The notes: generated from the sequence alone by a model not told the origin. Shown: positions 52,811 through 63,279, counted from the stretch's first letter. The stretch is 64,000 nucleotides of DNA from DATFVA01 sp963832715 (GCA_963832715.1 CAWHVB010000001.1:62001-126000), one strand, 5' to 3'. Program-made: numbers and translations.

Positions 52811-53254
52811 ATGGCCATACAGTCATTGGCACCAATCAATGTGCTGCTAATTGAAGATAATCCCGGCGATATCAGACTTATCCAGGAATCATTGAAGGAA
52901 AATAAATTTTTTGCCGAGCTGACGGTGATTTCTAACGGTGAGGAAGCCATAAATTATCTGAAAAAAAACGGAAGTAATTCAGGTGACAGCAGTCCCGACA
53001 TAATCCTCCTCGATCTGAACCTGCCTAAAAAAGATGGCCGTGAAATCCTGTATGAGATTAAAAACGATGATGCCCTTAAATCAATTCCCGTTGTAGTATT
53101 AACCTCCTCGAGTGCTGAGGAGGATATTTCAAAAAGTTACCAGAACTATGCAAATTGTTTTATTTCCAAACCGGTAGATCTCGACAACTTTATTAAGGTT
53201 ATAAAATCAATTGAAAACTTCTGGCTTACAATTGTTAAACTTCCTAAAAATTGA
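52811..53254 (+). CDS. Single-domain response regulator (Rcp1-like)
   Basis: A 147-aa receiver-only protein: acidic pair in LLIEDNPGD, phosphoacceptor D68 (ILLDLNLPKKDGRE), LTSSSAEED and SKPVDLDNF with the conserved lysine. No output domain, so it acts as a phosphate shuttle or protein-binding switch. It sits between two kinases (3 bp after one, 9 bp before the other). Confidence 0.95.
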   Translation: MAIQSLAPINVLLIEDNPGDIRLIQESLKENKFFAELTVISNGEEAINYLKKNGSNSGDSSPDIILLDLNLPKKDGREILYEIKNDDALKSIPVVVLTSSSAEEDISKSYQNYANCFISKPVDLDNFIKVIKSIENFWLTIVKLPKN

Positions 53255-53263
53255 ACATCACAC

Positions 53264-55069
53264 ATGGATATACAAGTAGATACATCTGTTATAAATGTAC
53301 TGTTAATTGAAGATAATCCGGGTGACCGCCTGCTGATCAATGAACAGCTCCGTGAAGGATCGCAGCTTTCAAGATTTTGCCTGGTAACCTGTTCCAGTCT
53401 GGCTGAAGGAATTTCCTTTATTAGAAAAGAAAAAGTTGAAGTAATTGTTCTTGACCTGGGGCTGCCGGACAGCACCGGACTTGATTCACTGAAAAAACTA
53501 AAGGATACGGATAGCTCGATTCCTGTAGTTGTACTGACCATAGATCATTCAGACGAAACCGGACTAATGGCAATTAAGTACGGGGCACAGGATTACATTC
53601 CTAAGGATGAGATCCAGCCGAAATATTTAACCAGGGTACTGGAATATGCGGTAAACAGGAATAAGCTGGAACAGGAACTGAAGGAATCGTTAAGCATCTA
53701 TACAAATACATTTGAACAGGCAGCAGTGGGACTAGCACATCTGTCTATACACGCTGTTTTTATGAAAGTGAATAAAAAATTTGTTGAGATTACAGGTTAT
53801 CCGGAAAATGAACTGATAGGTAAATCAATAAATGACATTACTTTCCCCGGGGACCTCGAGAATGACCTGAAGAATTTTGAAAAGCTGATTTCCGGCGAGA
53901 CAAAGAACTACAGTCTTGAAAAAAGATTTGTCCATAAGAACGGAAGCATTGTATGGACAAACATTACCCGAACTGCAATATTTAATGACCGGGGAGAAAT
54001 TAAATTTTTCTTTACAACGATCGAGAATATTACTGAAAGAAAATCGCTTGCTATAGAACTTCAGCGGCAGAAAGACCTGCTGCTGGGAATTTTCGATATA
54101 CTGCCTGTCGGTATCTCAATACTTAACAGTAAGGGGGAGCTGATCAGCAATAATAAAAAACATGCAGAGATCTGGGCAGGGTCGGAATACCGGGATATAG
54201 ATGATCATAAAAAATATAAGGCCTGGAGAGTTGATAATGGCCAGGAAATAAAGAGCAATGACTGGGCAAGCTACAAAGCTTTAACTGAAAAGGAGTTCTG
54301 TATCGGTGAGGTACTGGAAATCCAGTGTTTTGACGGATCAAGGAAAACTATATTAAACTCTGCTATTCCTCTTGTTAAGGATGATAATGTACTGGCAGTC
54401 GTGGTAGCTGTAGAAGATATCACCGGGCTGGTAGAAGCACAAAATAAACTGAAGAACCTGCTTTCCGAAAAAGATGTTCTTGTCAAAGAATCTAACCACA
54501 GGATCAAGAACAACCTTCAATTGATGGCCAGTCTGCTTAACCTGCAGTTAGTTAATACGAAAGACAAAAAGATCCAGAATATTTTAAGCGACACACGAAA
54601 CAGGCTGTCATCGGTTTCATTCCTGCACGATTATCTCTACCGGTCTTCCGATCTGAATGAGGTTAATGTGCAAACCTATCTTTATAAAATAATAGATCAT
54701 ATAAGGTCTATTAATGACAACGACGCCCGCAAAATTAAAATCGCAAAGGATATTGAAAATTTCACTATCAGTTCGAGCCTGGCTATATCATTAGGATTGA
54801 TCATTAACGAGCTTATAACAAATGCGGTCAAATATGGTTTTAAAAACAAGGACAAGGGTCTCATTTCCATTGAAGTGAAAAAAGAAGACAAAAAGATCTC
54901 ACTCGTCTTGAAGGATAATGGTGCAGGGCTCCCCGAAAAGATTAATTTCAGTAAGGCGAAAACACTTGGCTTCCAGATCGTCCACTCAATGGTTTCACAG
55001 CACAACGGATCAATTGATTATAGTATGAATGGAGGAGCTGAGTTTAAAATTAAGCTTTCGCTGAAATAA
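53264..55069 (+). CDS. REC-PAS-PAS-HisKA_2 hybrid histidine kinase
   Basis: A 601-aa protein with an N-terminal receiver (residues about 10-130; LLIEDNPGD, VLDLGLPDSTG, IPKDEIQP), a PAS with PAC end (about 150-265, FFTTIENITERK), a second PAS (about 275-395, VVVAVEDITGL), a HisKA_2-type helix with ESNHRIKNNLQLMASLLNLQ and a HATPase with INELITNAVKYGF and LKDNGAGLPE. The receiver is at the front, so phosphorylation by the upstream kinase could gate this kinase. It has no output domain. Confidence 0.92.
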   Translation: MDIQVDTSVINVLLIEDNPGDRLLINEQLREGSQLSRFCLVTCSSLAEGISFIRKEKVEVIVLDLGLPDSTGLDSLKKLKDTDSSIPVVVLTIDHSDETGLMAIKYGAQDYIPKDEIQPKYLTRVLEYAVNRNKLEQELKESLSIYTNTFEQAAVGLAHLSIHAVFMKVNKKFVEITGYPENELIGKSINDITFPGDLENDLKNFEKLISGETKNYSLEKRFVHKNGSIVWTNITRTAIFNDRGEIKFFFTTIENITERKSLAIELQRQKDLLLGIFDILPVGISILNSKGELISNNKKHAEIWAGSEYRDIDDHKKYKAWRVDNGQEIKSNDWASYKALTEKEFCIGEVLEIQCFDGSRKTILNSAIPLVKDDNVLAVVVAVEDITGLVEAQNKLKNLLSEKDVLVKESNHRIKNNLQLMASLLNLQLVNTKDKKIQNILSDTRNRLSSVSFLHDYLYRSSDLNEVNVQTYLYKIIDHIRSINDNDARKIKIAKDIENFTISSSLAISLGLIINELITNAVKYGFKNKDKGLISIEVKKEDKKISLVLKDNGAGLPEKINFSKAKTLGFQIVHSMVSQHNGSIDYSMNGGAEFKIKLSLK

Positions 55070-55160
55070 TAACAGCACTTAATTCTTAATTGTACAGATG
55101 GGTTTGGTGAAATGAGATTTTAGTACAACCCTCCGGGTACCGTCTGTTCCGATGCCCGCT

Positions 55161-55826
55161 CTATTTCCGTCTGTAATTTATAAAGCGTTTATAAAAATCC
55201 TGAAGCTCTTCTTTATCGGTCAATCCCTTTTCACTTTTAGCGACGTTCAGGGCGGCAGCTCTCAGCGAAACATTCTCATCACTTTTCTTCATCTTCTCCC
55301 AGGTTTTTTGTACCATTTCATAGTAAGGAATATCTTCCTCTTTAAAAGTTTTATTGGGTTTCTTCTGGGGCTGTCTTCTCTCCGGTTTTCCGGCACTTAC
55401 TGATTTCTTAATTCTTTTTACAGGCTTTGCCCCCGGCTGCAGCAGCCGGTATTCAGTTTCAAAAGCATTAAACAAATTCTGCATGATTCTCTCAAAGTCC
55501 TGCTGAATTCCTTTATTCAGATCCTGGTAATCCATGCCTTTTGTATTTAAATCTTTTATCCCAAGGTAAAGAACGTTAAAAATTGATTCCCTGAACAGCA
55601 AAAGGACCTGATTTCTGAATTCCCGTTTTGTATCCTCATCATCCTGTTGTTTTTCAATTTTCTTCCACAGATTTCCGAAATTTTCATCAAACAATGATAA
55701 AATACCTTCAAAGTCTATCTTTTCTGCGATTTTAATAATTTTTTTTGCAGTTTTATAATTCTCAAGATGCTGTATAAATAATCTGCTCTCATCCTGAAAC
55801 TCCGTCAATGTGTTTTTATCGGTCAT
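55161..55826 (-). CDS. Unknown two-part helical protein with basic linker
   Basis: A 221-aa protein I do not recognise. Residues 1-125 are predicted helical and charged (FLSLFDENFGNLWKKIEKQ-like, then FRNQVLLLFRESIFNVLYL). A strongly basic linker follows at about 133-163 (KPVKRIKKSVSAGKPERR), then a small helical domain DIPYYEMVQKTWEKMKKSDE with LRAAALNVAKSEKGLTDKEE. The linker and last domain could bind nucleic acid; this is only inference. No signal peptide and no operon partner. Confidence 0.6.
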   Translation of the reverse strand: MTDKNTLTEFQDESRLFIQHLENYKTAKKIIKIAEKIDFEGILSLFDENFGNLWKKIEKQQDDEDTKREFRNQVLLLFRESIFNVLYLGIKDLNTKGMDYQDLNKGIQQDFERIMQNLFNAFETEYRLLQPGAKPVKRIKKSVSAGKPERRQPQKKPNKTFKEEDIPYYEMVQKTWEKMKKSDENVSLRAAALNVAKSEKGLTDKEELQDFYKRFINYRRK

Positions 55827-55984
55827 ATCTTCTAATTTTATTGTGAATAATGTTCTATAATATACCCCTTTACGAATAAATCATTATCGTAAAATCTAAT
55901 TTATGATAAATTTAGTTCATATTCATTCCGGGGGCATAGGAAAAAAAGCGAACAGCGGTGCGGTTTTGAAAGTGAAACAGTAGA

Positions 55985-56096
55985 AAGCGAAACAGCGTTT
56001 CGTTTTACAGGTTCAAGCGAAACAGCGTTTCGCTTTACAGGTTTAAGCGAAACAGCGTTTCGCTTTACAGGGTTCAAGCGAAACAGCGGTGTGCCC
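55985..56096 (+). repeat. 30-bp tandem array of AGCGAAAC-AGC-GTTTCGCT palindromes
   Basis: Units start at 55985, 56015, 56045 and 56076 (periods 30, 30, 31); a degenerate unit precedes at about 55947. Each unit is an 8-bp-arm palindrome with loop AGC followed by TTTACAGG and TTCA. The array abuts the stop codon of the GH92 gene (56097). It is the same element as at 41030-41266, but with arms AAAC/GTTT instead of ATTC/GAAT. Confidence 0.85.
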
Positions 56097-58454
56097 TTAT
56101 GGGAGAGAATACGGCATTTTCATACCCGACGCCCATTCCTTGTTCGGCTGCGGTCCCATATTGAATACGAGGCTGCCGCCATTGATAATATCTTTATGGA
56201 GTATAAAACTTTTATGGTAGTCTACGCCGTTTAATGTCATCGACTGTATGTATATGTTTTTATCCGTCAGGTCCTTTGCTTCTATAGAGAACTGCTTGCC
56301 ATTCTCAAGTGTTATGACAGCGCTTTGCATGCAAGGACTTCCGATCACGTATTCATTACTGCCCGGAGCTACGGGGTAAAAACCGAGAACACTGAAAATA
56401 TACCAGGCCGACATTTGACCGCAGTCATCATTTCCGCACAAACCATCAGGTACGCTTCTGTACATAGTATCGACAATCTGATGAATGCGTTCCTGCGTGC
56501 GCCATGGTTCGCCTGCATAGACATACATATAAGGAACGTGATGACTGGGCTCATTGCCATGGACATAGTTGCCGATCATCCCCGCCTTTGTAACGTCTTC
56601 AGTCTGTGCGATGCTCTCGTCGGAAACTTTCATGGTAAAAAGCGAATCGAGCCAGGCAATAAGTTTATCCCGTCCGCCTAACAATCCGATGAATCCCTGT
56701 ATGTCCTGCGGTACATAAAGAGAATAATTCCAGGAGTTTCCTTCAATAAATCCCTGTCCTTCAGTACTTAGAGGATCGAAATTCTCTTTCCAGCTGCCGT
56801 CAGAATTCTTAGCCCTCATAAACCCGGTATTCTTATCGAAAATATTTTTATAGGACGAAGCCCGTTTAAGGAACCTGGCATATAAATCCTTCTTCCCTGC
56901 TGCTCCGGCAAACTGAGAGATAGTCCAGTCGTCAAAAGCATACTCGAGTGTTTTTGAAGCGGAGTAGTCGTTAAGATCCTCAGGAACGTAACCATATTCT
57001 TTATAATAACCGATACCGTCATAAGGGTCATAGTCGGCGCTGGCAACGACTGCCTGAAGTGCTTCATCGACATTGTACCCCCTGATTCCTTTCATGTAGG
57101 CATCTGCTATGACAGGTACCGCATGATAGCCAATCATGCACCAATTTTCATTACTATAATGCGACCAAACCGGTAATATTTTATGAACGCTTTGTTCGTA
57201 ATGAGCCAGCATAGAGTTAATAATATCAGAAGTCCTTTTCTGCTGCACTATTGTGAACAGCGGGTGAAGCGCCCTATAGGTATCCCATAAAGAAAATATC
57301 GTATAATCGGTAAATCCATCCGCTTTATAAATATTCTGATCAAGACCGCGGTAGTCGCCGTTGACATCGGAGTAAACAACAGGAGCCAGAAAACTATGAT
57401 ACAAGGCAGTATAGAAATTGACTTTGCGGTCCTCACTTCCTTCTATGCGGATTTTGGAAAGTTCCTTCTCCCATTCGGCTTCAGCATCGTCTTTCACTTT
57501 GTTAAAATCCCATCCCGGAATTTCAGCTTCCAGGTTCTTAAGCGCATTGCGTGTGCTGACAGCCGATAAAGCAAATTTGATCATGATATTCTCCCCTTCC
57601 CGGGTGTCAAAATCAAAATGAGCTTTTATTTTGTGTCCCGCTCTTTCCGGAAAATTCTCATCTTCCTTCCATTTTCTCCAGAATCCTTTGTAAATCAGGG
57701 ATTCCTCATTTCGCAGGCCATATGACTTAACCGGCTTTGAAAATACCATCGCAAAATAAAGAAGCCTCGTTCTTGCCCATCCGTTTGTCTGACGGTATCC
57801 CGTAATCAGCGTGTCATTCTCAACACGAACCGAGGACCAGACTACCTTTCCGTCATAATTGTAGATCCCGCTGGTAAGATCAAGTATAATGTGCGCACTA
57901 TCAGTTTTCGGAAAAGTATATTTATGAAATCCTGTATGTTGTGCAGTTGTAAGTTCAGCATTTATGTTATAGTCATTAAGTTTAACTGAGTAGTATCCCG
58001 GATGTGCTTTTTCAGTAGAATGTGAAAACCTCGATCTGTACCCGTTTTCAGGGTGATCTGCAGTGCCGGGATTTAATTGCAGTTTACCGATAGTCGGCAT
58101 AATTAAAAAATCACCAAGGTCAGAGTGTCCGGTGCCGCTGAAATGCGTATGACTGAATCCGACGATTGTTTTATCGTCATACTGGTAACCTGCACAGTAG
58201 CGGTACACATCGGGGTTATAACCATTGCCGTAACTATACCATACAGTATCTGTTTCAGGACTAAGCTGCACCATTCCGAAAGGGACCGCAGCGCCTGGAA
58301 ATGTATGTCCCATTTCCTCAGTACCAATGAAGGGATCCACGTAACTGCAGAGTGATTTATTGTGAGAGGATTTTACTGCCTCCGATTCTTTGCGGCATCC
58401 GAAAAATATTACTATTAAGGATAAGCAGATGAAGGCAGGCAAAACTTTAATCAA
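56097..58454 (-). CDS. GH92 family alpha-mannosidase, lipoprotein
   Basis: A 785-aa glycoside hydrolase family 92 (calcium-dependent exo-alpha-mannosidase). Lipobox FFGC with C20, so surface- or periplasm-anchored. Family phrases: YVDPFIGTEEMGHTFPGAAV, FSHTHFSGTGHSDLGDFLIM, IFSLWDTYRALHPL, NYVHGNEPSHHVPYMYVYAG and CGNDDCGQMSAWYIFSVLGF, which include the catalytic acid and calcium site residues. It probably trims mannose from N-glycan or fungal-type polymers. No polysaccharide-utilisation susC/susD pair is nearby. Confidence 0.95.
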   Translation of the reverse strand: MIKVLPAFICLSLIVIFFGCRKESEAVKSSHNKSLCSYVDPFIGTEEMGHTFPGAAVPFGMVQLSPETDTVWYSYGNGYNPDVYRYCAGYQYDDKTIVGFSHTHFSGTGHSDLGDFLIMPTIGKLQLNPGTADHPENGYRSRFSHSTEKAHPGYYSVKLNDYNINAELTTAQHTGFHKYTFPKTDSAHIILDLTSGIYNYDGKVVWSSVRVENDTLITGYRQTNGWARTRLLYFAMVFSKPVKSYGLRNEESLIYKGFWRKWKEDENFPERAGHKIKAHFDFDTREGENIMIKFALSAVSTRNALKNLEAEIPGWDFNKVKDDAEAEWEKELSKIRIEGSEDRKVNFYTALYHSFLAPVVYSDVNGDYRGLDQNIYKADGFTDYTIFSLWDTYRALHPLFTIVQQKRTSDIINSMLAHYEQSVHKILPVWSHYSNENWCMIGYHAVPVIADAYMKGIRGYNVDEALQAVVASADYDPYDGIGYYKEYGYVPEDLNDYSASKTLEYAFDDWTISQFAGAAGKKDLYARFLKRASSYKNIFDKNTGFMRAKNSDGSWKENFDPLSTEGQGFIEGNSWNYSLYVPQDIQGFIGLLGGRDKLIAWLDSLFTMKVSDESIAQTEDVTKAGMIGNYVHGNEPSHHVPYMYVYAGEPWRTQERIHQIVDTMYRSVPDGLCGNDDCGQMSAWYIFSVLGFYPVAPGSNEYVIGSPCMQSAVITLENGKQFSIEAKDLTDKNIYIQSMTLNGVDYHKSFILHKDIINGGSLVFNMGPQPNKEWASGMKMPYSLP

Positions 58455-58670
58455 TTTAATATCTCCGGATTTTTAAGAATATCAATAATAGAAAGAGATT
58501 AGATTCTTTGTATCTAAATGTAAAAAAATATTTCTATGAATACCTGTAAAGATCGGAAAGTAACCGGGGAATTTTCCGTCCGGCAGCTACCCGCACTCAA
58601 CATTCGAATAACTTCAGCTTAGTTTTGATTAACCCCTTAATACCGTGAGAAAAAAGATTCCTTTAATATC

Positions 58671-59315
58671 TTATTTCTTATCACCGGGGAATACCTGCGT
58701 GGTTCTTTTTTTCATTTCCTCAGCAATACTCTTCCCATCTTCACCCTTTTCTTTAAGCTTAGCAATTATATTGTGATAGCTTTCCTGATCCCTATCCTGG
58801 CTTAACTTGAAAACTGTGTCCATCTCCTTTATTTCAATCTCAAAGGCTGCAATTGCCTTGAGTAATTTCCCTGTATAATCAGACGGAAGGTTGTCGAAGA
58901 TAGTGGATGAGTTTTGATCGTAATTCTCGAAATGAAGAGAGGTCTTGCGAAGTACATCAATTAGTTCAGCATCGCCGAGGAACCTGATAGTACCTTTAAC
59001 ATGGACACTCATATAGTTCCAGGTGGAAGCCTGATGAGGGTTACTGTACCATACAGCGCTGACATATGTGTGCCTTCCCGTGAAAACGGCGAGGACATTT
59101 TCATTATGCTGAAATGCGTGATGGTGATCGGTATTTTTCATGATATGTCCCCTGAGTATCTTCCTGCCGTCCTTCTCTTCAATAAAGACCGGGACCTGTG
59201 TAGCAACTGGTTTATTTTCAATATCGCAGCCGGTTAAAAACGCAAAAGGATTCTGGTCGATAAATTCTTTCACTATTTTTTCATTCTGTTCTTTATGATA
59301 AGGCAGATTATACAT
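58671..59315 (-). CDS. FMN-binding negative transcriptional regulator, PaiB family
   Basis: A 214-aa protein of the PaiB/FMN split-barrel family. Start MYNLPYHKEQNEKIVKEFID is typical, then PFAFLTGCDIENKPVATQVP, GHIMKNTDHHHAFQ and VLAVFTGRHTYVSAVWYSNP with STWNYMSVHVKG. Bacillus PaiB represses sporulation and protease genes, but most members are unstudied and may be flavin oxidoreductases. It is monocistronic; the 288 bp upstream hold nothing recognisable. Confidence 0.92.
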   Translation of the reverse strand: MYNLPYHKEQNEKIVKEFIDQNPFAFLTGCDIENKPVATQVPVFIEEKDGRKILRGHIMKNTDHHHAFQHNENVLAVFTGRHTYVSAVWYSNPHQASTWNYMSVHVKGTIRFLGDAELIDVLRKTSLHFENYDQNSSTIFDNLPSDYTGKLLKAIAAFEIEIKEMDTVFKLSQDRDQESYHNIIAKLKEKGEDGKSIAEEMKKRTTQVFPGDKK

Positions 59316-59603
59316 AAGCTTAAAGGTTTTGGTTTTTTATAAATTCAATTTCAGCAATCGGCTGATAAATTCAAAGTCGATTTGAATTTTGAAGAATGAT
59401 TACCCTGAAATTATTATTACTGTCCAAAATAAACTTAACCCACCAAGATAGTTTAAGTTTTAGAAAAGAAATAAAACCATGTCTCCCCTGCTTATTATGT
59501 ACCCCCTTTTATCAAATCGAATATTAGTAGAGATGGGTGTTGACCGTTTCCAATGTCGGGGTAGCCTGCTTGTTAATAAACCAAATTGAAAAGCAGGGCA
59601 GCT

Positions 59604-61660
59604 TCACTTCATCAGGATCATCTTCTTGACTGCTGTATGAATTCCTGCCTGATTACCAGCTGTTAATTTATAAAAATATACCCCGCTGGAAAGATTCTGA
59701 CCTTTATCAGAATGACCATTGAATTCAACTGAATAAGTCCCGGATTCTTTTTCTTCATTCACCAGGGTGGCTACTTCTTTGCCAAGAACGTTATAAATTT
59801 TCAGAGTTACGTGCTGCCGGCTGCCGATTGTATACCGGATACTGGTTACCGGGTTGAAAGGGTTGGGATAATTCTGTGAGAGATTAAATTCCATGCTTAA
59901 TAATTCTTCTCCTTTAACAGATACCGGATGCATAGAAGAAAATGCAACCAGCCAGTGGTTCGGATCAAATATTATCTGGTTAACATGATGAGTTACCGGG
60001 ACAGAAAAGCTGATATTATTTTCATTTTGAAAATATTTTATCAGCGTATCACCCCCGGCATAATTTAGTTTTAATTCTACCGGAACTTTAAATAATGTTG
60101 GCAAAGTACTGGAAGCAGTCTGCACTGAAGTAATTGAAAGTGTGTCATTTTGCTGAGAGTAATAAATATTAAACTTCGGGAATCCTGCACCAAAATACCA
60201 TTCATCAAAAAAATCTGTAAAATCAATTCCGGTTGTAGACTCTAATACTGCTTTAAAATCCAGTCCGGTTGCAGTACTTCCTCCGTATAAGCTCTCATAA
60301 TTTTTTAGGGCGAGAAAGAATAATGAATCATTATCTGTCAGATAGCGGATGATATGGAGTATATCCGCTCCTTTTGCATATGAGACAGCCGAAAATATTT
60401 TGGAAGGATCATTTGCATATTCATCTGGAATATAAACACTTTCGTCAGGAAAATACGTTGCATAATTCTGCATAAACTGTATAAACAGGTCTGCTGCTGC
60501 AGGAGAAGAATTGTAAAATGCAGCCAGGTATTCAGTATAAGTAGCAAACCCTTCATTCAGCCAGATGTCCTGCCACGTCCCGCAGGTAACATTATCGCCG
60601 AACCATGTGTGTCCTAATTCGTGCGCCGACGTCCAGCCAAGCCATCCCTGGTTCAGATAAGAAACCGAAGTATCCATTAATAAATAACCAATAGTAGTCA
60701 TTGTTTGATTTTCCATACCGCCATATGGAAAAGAGTCTACACAGTAGCCGTATTTGTCATTTTTAAAGGGAACTCACCGAACAAATCCGAAAATAACTGA
60801 ATATTTTCTTTGGTTTTTTCAACGGCTGCCAGTTGTGTTGATAAATAAGGAGAATCCTGGAATAGATAGCTTTGAATTAATACTGAGTCTCCGGACGATA
60901 AATGTACAAAAGTTCGATAATCGTTATATGGTGCAACGGCAAATGAAATAAGATAGTATGCTATCGGATAATGTGAGACCCATTCAAATTGTGTCTTATT
61001 GCCGGGCAGCGGGGTAACAGAAGTTAATCTTCCATTTGAACCTGCAAGGCAATCAGAGGAAGTTGTTAAAACAATACGCGCAGAATCGGCTTTATCGGGG
61101 AGAATCTGCTTACAAGGAAACCAATAATTCGATCCGTAAGGTTCACTGCCTGTAACTGTCGCTGAATAACCAAATTCAGAACCATTTGATACAGCGCCAT
61201 GCCCATCTCCATGATAAAACACTCTAACATAAAAATACGCACTATAAGGCAGAGAAGGAGAAACATTGATTTTCAATAAATCATCATGGTGTATGAAATC
61301 TGTGCGGGTATTATTTACCCACACTGAGTCCACCACCGTATATGCCGCTCCTGAATCAGCACTATCGATCAGTTCTACATAGCATGTATCCAGCAAATTA
61401 GTTTGTACCCGGGCATATATAACTGCATTCCCGGAAATTTCAGTATTCAGATTGCTGACATTTAAATTCAGTTCATAATACTTAACATCGTATTCATTTA
61501 AATGCGCGGTGATGGTGTCTGATAAATGATCGGAAATAGTGGGAGTTCTGAATCTTAAGCTGCTGTTTATTCGGGAGTTGAATGTGCCGCTCACCTGAGG
61601 AAAGACACTTAAACAAAACAAAAACGAAAGCAATAAGGCAAAGGCAGAGATACTTTTCAT
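59604..61660 (-). pseudogene. M1 metallopeptidase with T9SS sorting domain, interrupted by a frameshift
   Basis: About 685 aa if restored. The first part (61660 to 60737) has a signal peptide ending FPQ and the M1 N-terminal beta-domain, stopping after FGEFPLKMTNTATV. The second frame, joined after restoring one T in the CCTTTAAAAATG tract near 60762, continues FPFKNDKYGYCVDSFPYGGMENQ, giving an intact GGMEN site, HELGH and WLNEGFATY zinc ligands. The C-terminus is a type A sorting domain (SQNYPNPFNPVTSI to AVKKMILMK). If the shift is real the catalytic part is not made; if a sequencing error, this is a secreted T9SS peptidase. Confidence 0.88.
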
Positions 61661-61946
61661 TTCATCACCCTCAGATAATAAAGAAATACTCTTAACTATC
61701 CCATTTTCCGGAGAAACCTGGTCCCGGCAGGAGGATTATTAATATCCGGAAGTAATAAAATATAAAATAACCGGGCCAATTTCATTAACTCAAGGCTGCA
61801 GGCAGAACCGGTTTATCAGGATATGCAGAGTTACCGAAGATAAATATCAAGACCCCAATATCAGTGATAATCAGGTGGTGAGTTATAATGAAAATACATT
61901 TATATTTGAAATGTGCTTTATTTATCAGCTTTTGAGAACAAGGTGA

Positions 61947-63279
61947 ATGATAAAAAATATTTTAATAATTGATGACGAGCGTGATTTAAGGAATCTGCTT
62001 GCCAGGTTGTTGTCTCTCGAAGGATATGCCATTGATACAGCAGGGACCGGTTCCGAAGGATTAAGCCTGTTCAAAATAGAAGAGCATCCGATAGTAATAA
62101 CCGATGTCAGATTACCTGATGTTAACGGTATAGAGCTTATTTCGGAAATTAAAAGTATAAACCCCAAAACCGAGATAATTGTTTTAACTGCCTACGGCAC
62201 GATTGAAGACGGCGTTATGGCTATAAAAAAAGGCGCTTTCGATTATATTGCCAAGGGAGATGAAGATAATAAGATACTGCCGGTTGTAAAGAACGCAATA
62301 GAAAAAGCCTCTCTTCACAGGCGAATAGAAAACCTGGAAAAGCGGGTAAGCCAGAAATTCAGTTTCGATAATATAATGGGAAGTTCTCCATCAATAATTA
62401 AAGCTATTGATGTATCAAAAAGAGTTGCAGGTACCGATACACCTGTCCTGTTAATGGGTGAGACCGGTACAGGCAAGGAAATTTTTGCCCAGTCAATCCA
62501 TTATGAAGGCGGAAGGAAGACGCAGCCTTTCATCGCAGTTAATTGCAGCGCTTTCTCGAAGGAGCTTCTGGAATCCGAGATGTTCGGTTACGCTGCAGGA
62601 GCCTTTACCGGTGCCAATAAAAATAAAAAAGGATTATTTGAAGAAGCAGACAAAGGGACATTATTCCTTGATGAAATAGGAGAACTTGATGTTTCCCTGC
62701 AGGCAAAATTACTCCGGGCAATCGAAACAAACAGCTTCATTAAACCGGGTTCCACTAAACCGACAACCGTTGATGTCAGAATTATTGCTGCAACAAACAG
62801 AAACCTTGAGGAGGAAATTAAAAAGGGTAATTTCAGGGATGACCTCTATTACAGGATCAGTGTAGTCAGGATAGAAATTCCTCCACTCAGAGAAAGAAAA
62901 GAAGATATCAGGGAGTTCACTGATTACTTCATCGGACTTCTTTTCCAGGAAGCTGAATAAGAATATAAGCAATGTCTCCGAAGATTTTTATTCTATGCTT
63001 ATTAGTTACCCATTCCCGGGAAATATACGCGAGTTGAAGAACATCATCGAAAGGGCGATAATATTATCAGACGGACAGCTCCAGGTCAGTCTTTTACCTG
63101 ATGATATTTCAGCTTTAACCCGTAAAAACGATTCTGCCGAAAGCCTCGTAAATGTAGAAAGAGAACATATTCTGAAAATTCTTAAAGCAGCCGGCGGCAA
63201 CAAAACCAAATCGGCCGAAATACTTGGGATAGGTTTAACCACCCTTTACAGAAAACTTCAATCTTATGGACTCGACTGA
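61947..63279 (+). pseudogene. NtrC-type sigma-54-dependent response regulator, interrupted by a frameshift
   Basis: About 443 aa if restored. Receiver domain (residues 1-120: ILIIDDERDL, VITDVRLPDVNG, IAKGDED), AAA+ domain with GETGTGKE, the sigma-54 contact loop GAFTGA, LFLDEIGELD and IIAATNRNLEEE, and a Fis-type helix-turn-helix at the end (KTKSAEILGIGLTTLYRKL). The first frame stops at 62960 after YFIGLLFQEAE; the next frame reads FSRKLNKNISNVSEDFYSM to YPFPGNIRELKN. One extra base in the CTTCTTTT tract at about 62938-62946 explains it. It is convergent with the KdpD-like gene, overlapping by 16 bp. Confidence 0.88.

Noticed and set aside
55985..56096. Possible CRISPR array (30-bp repeats with internal palindrome)
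   Set aside because: The units are directly adjacent with no unique spacers, and there are no cas genes.
61888..61935. 15-codon frame MKIHLYLKCALFISF before the NtrC-type gene
   Set aside because: Too short and without a ribosome site; a leader peptide cannot be supported.
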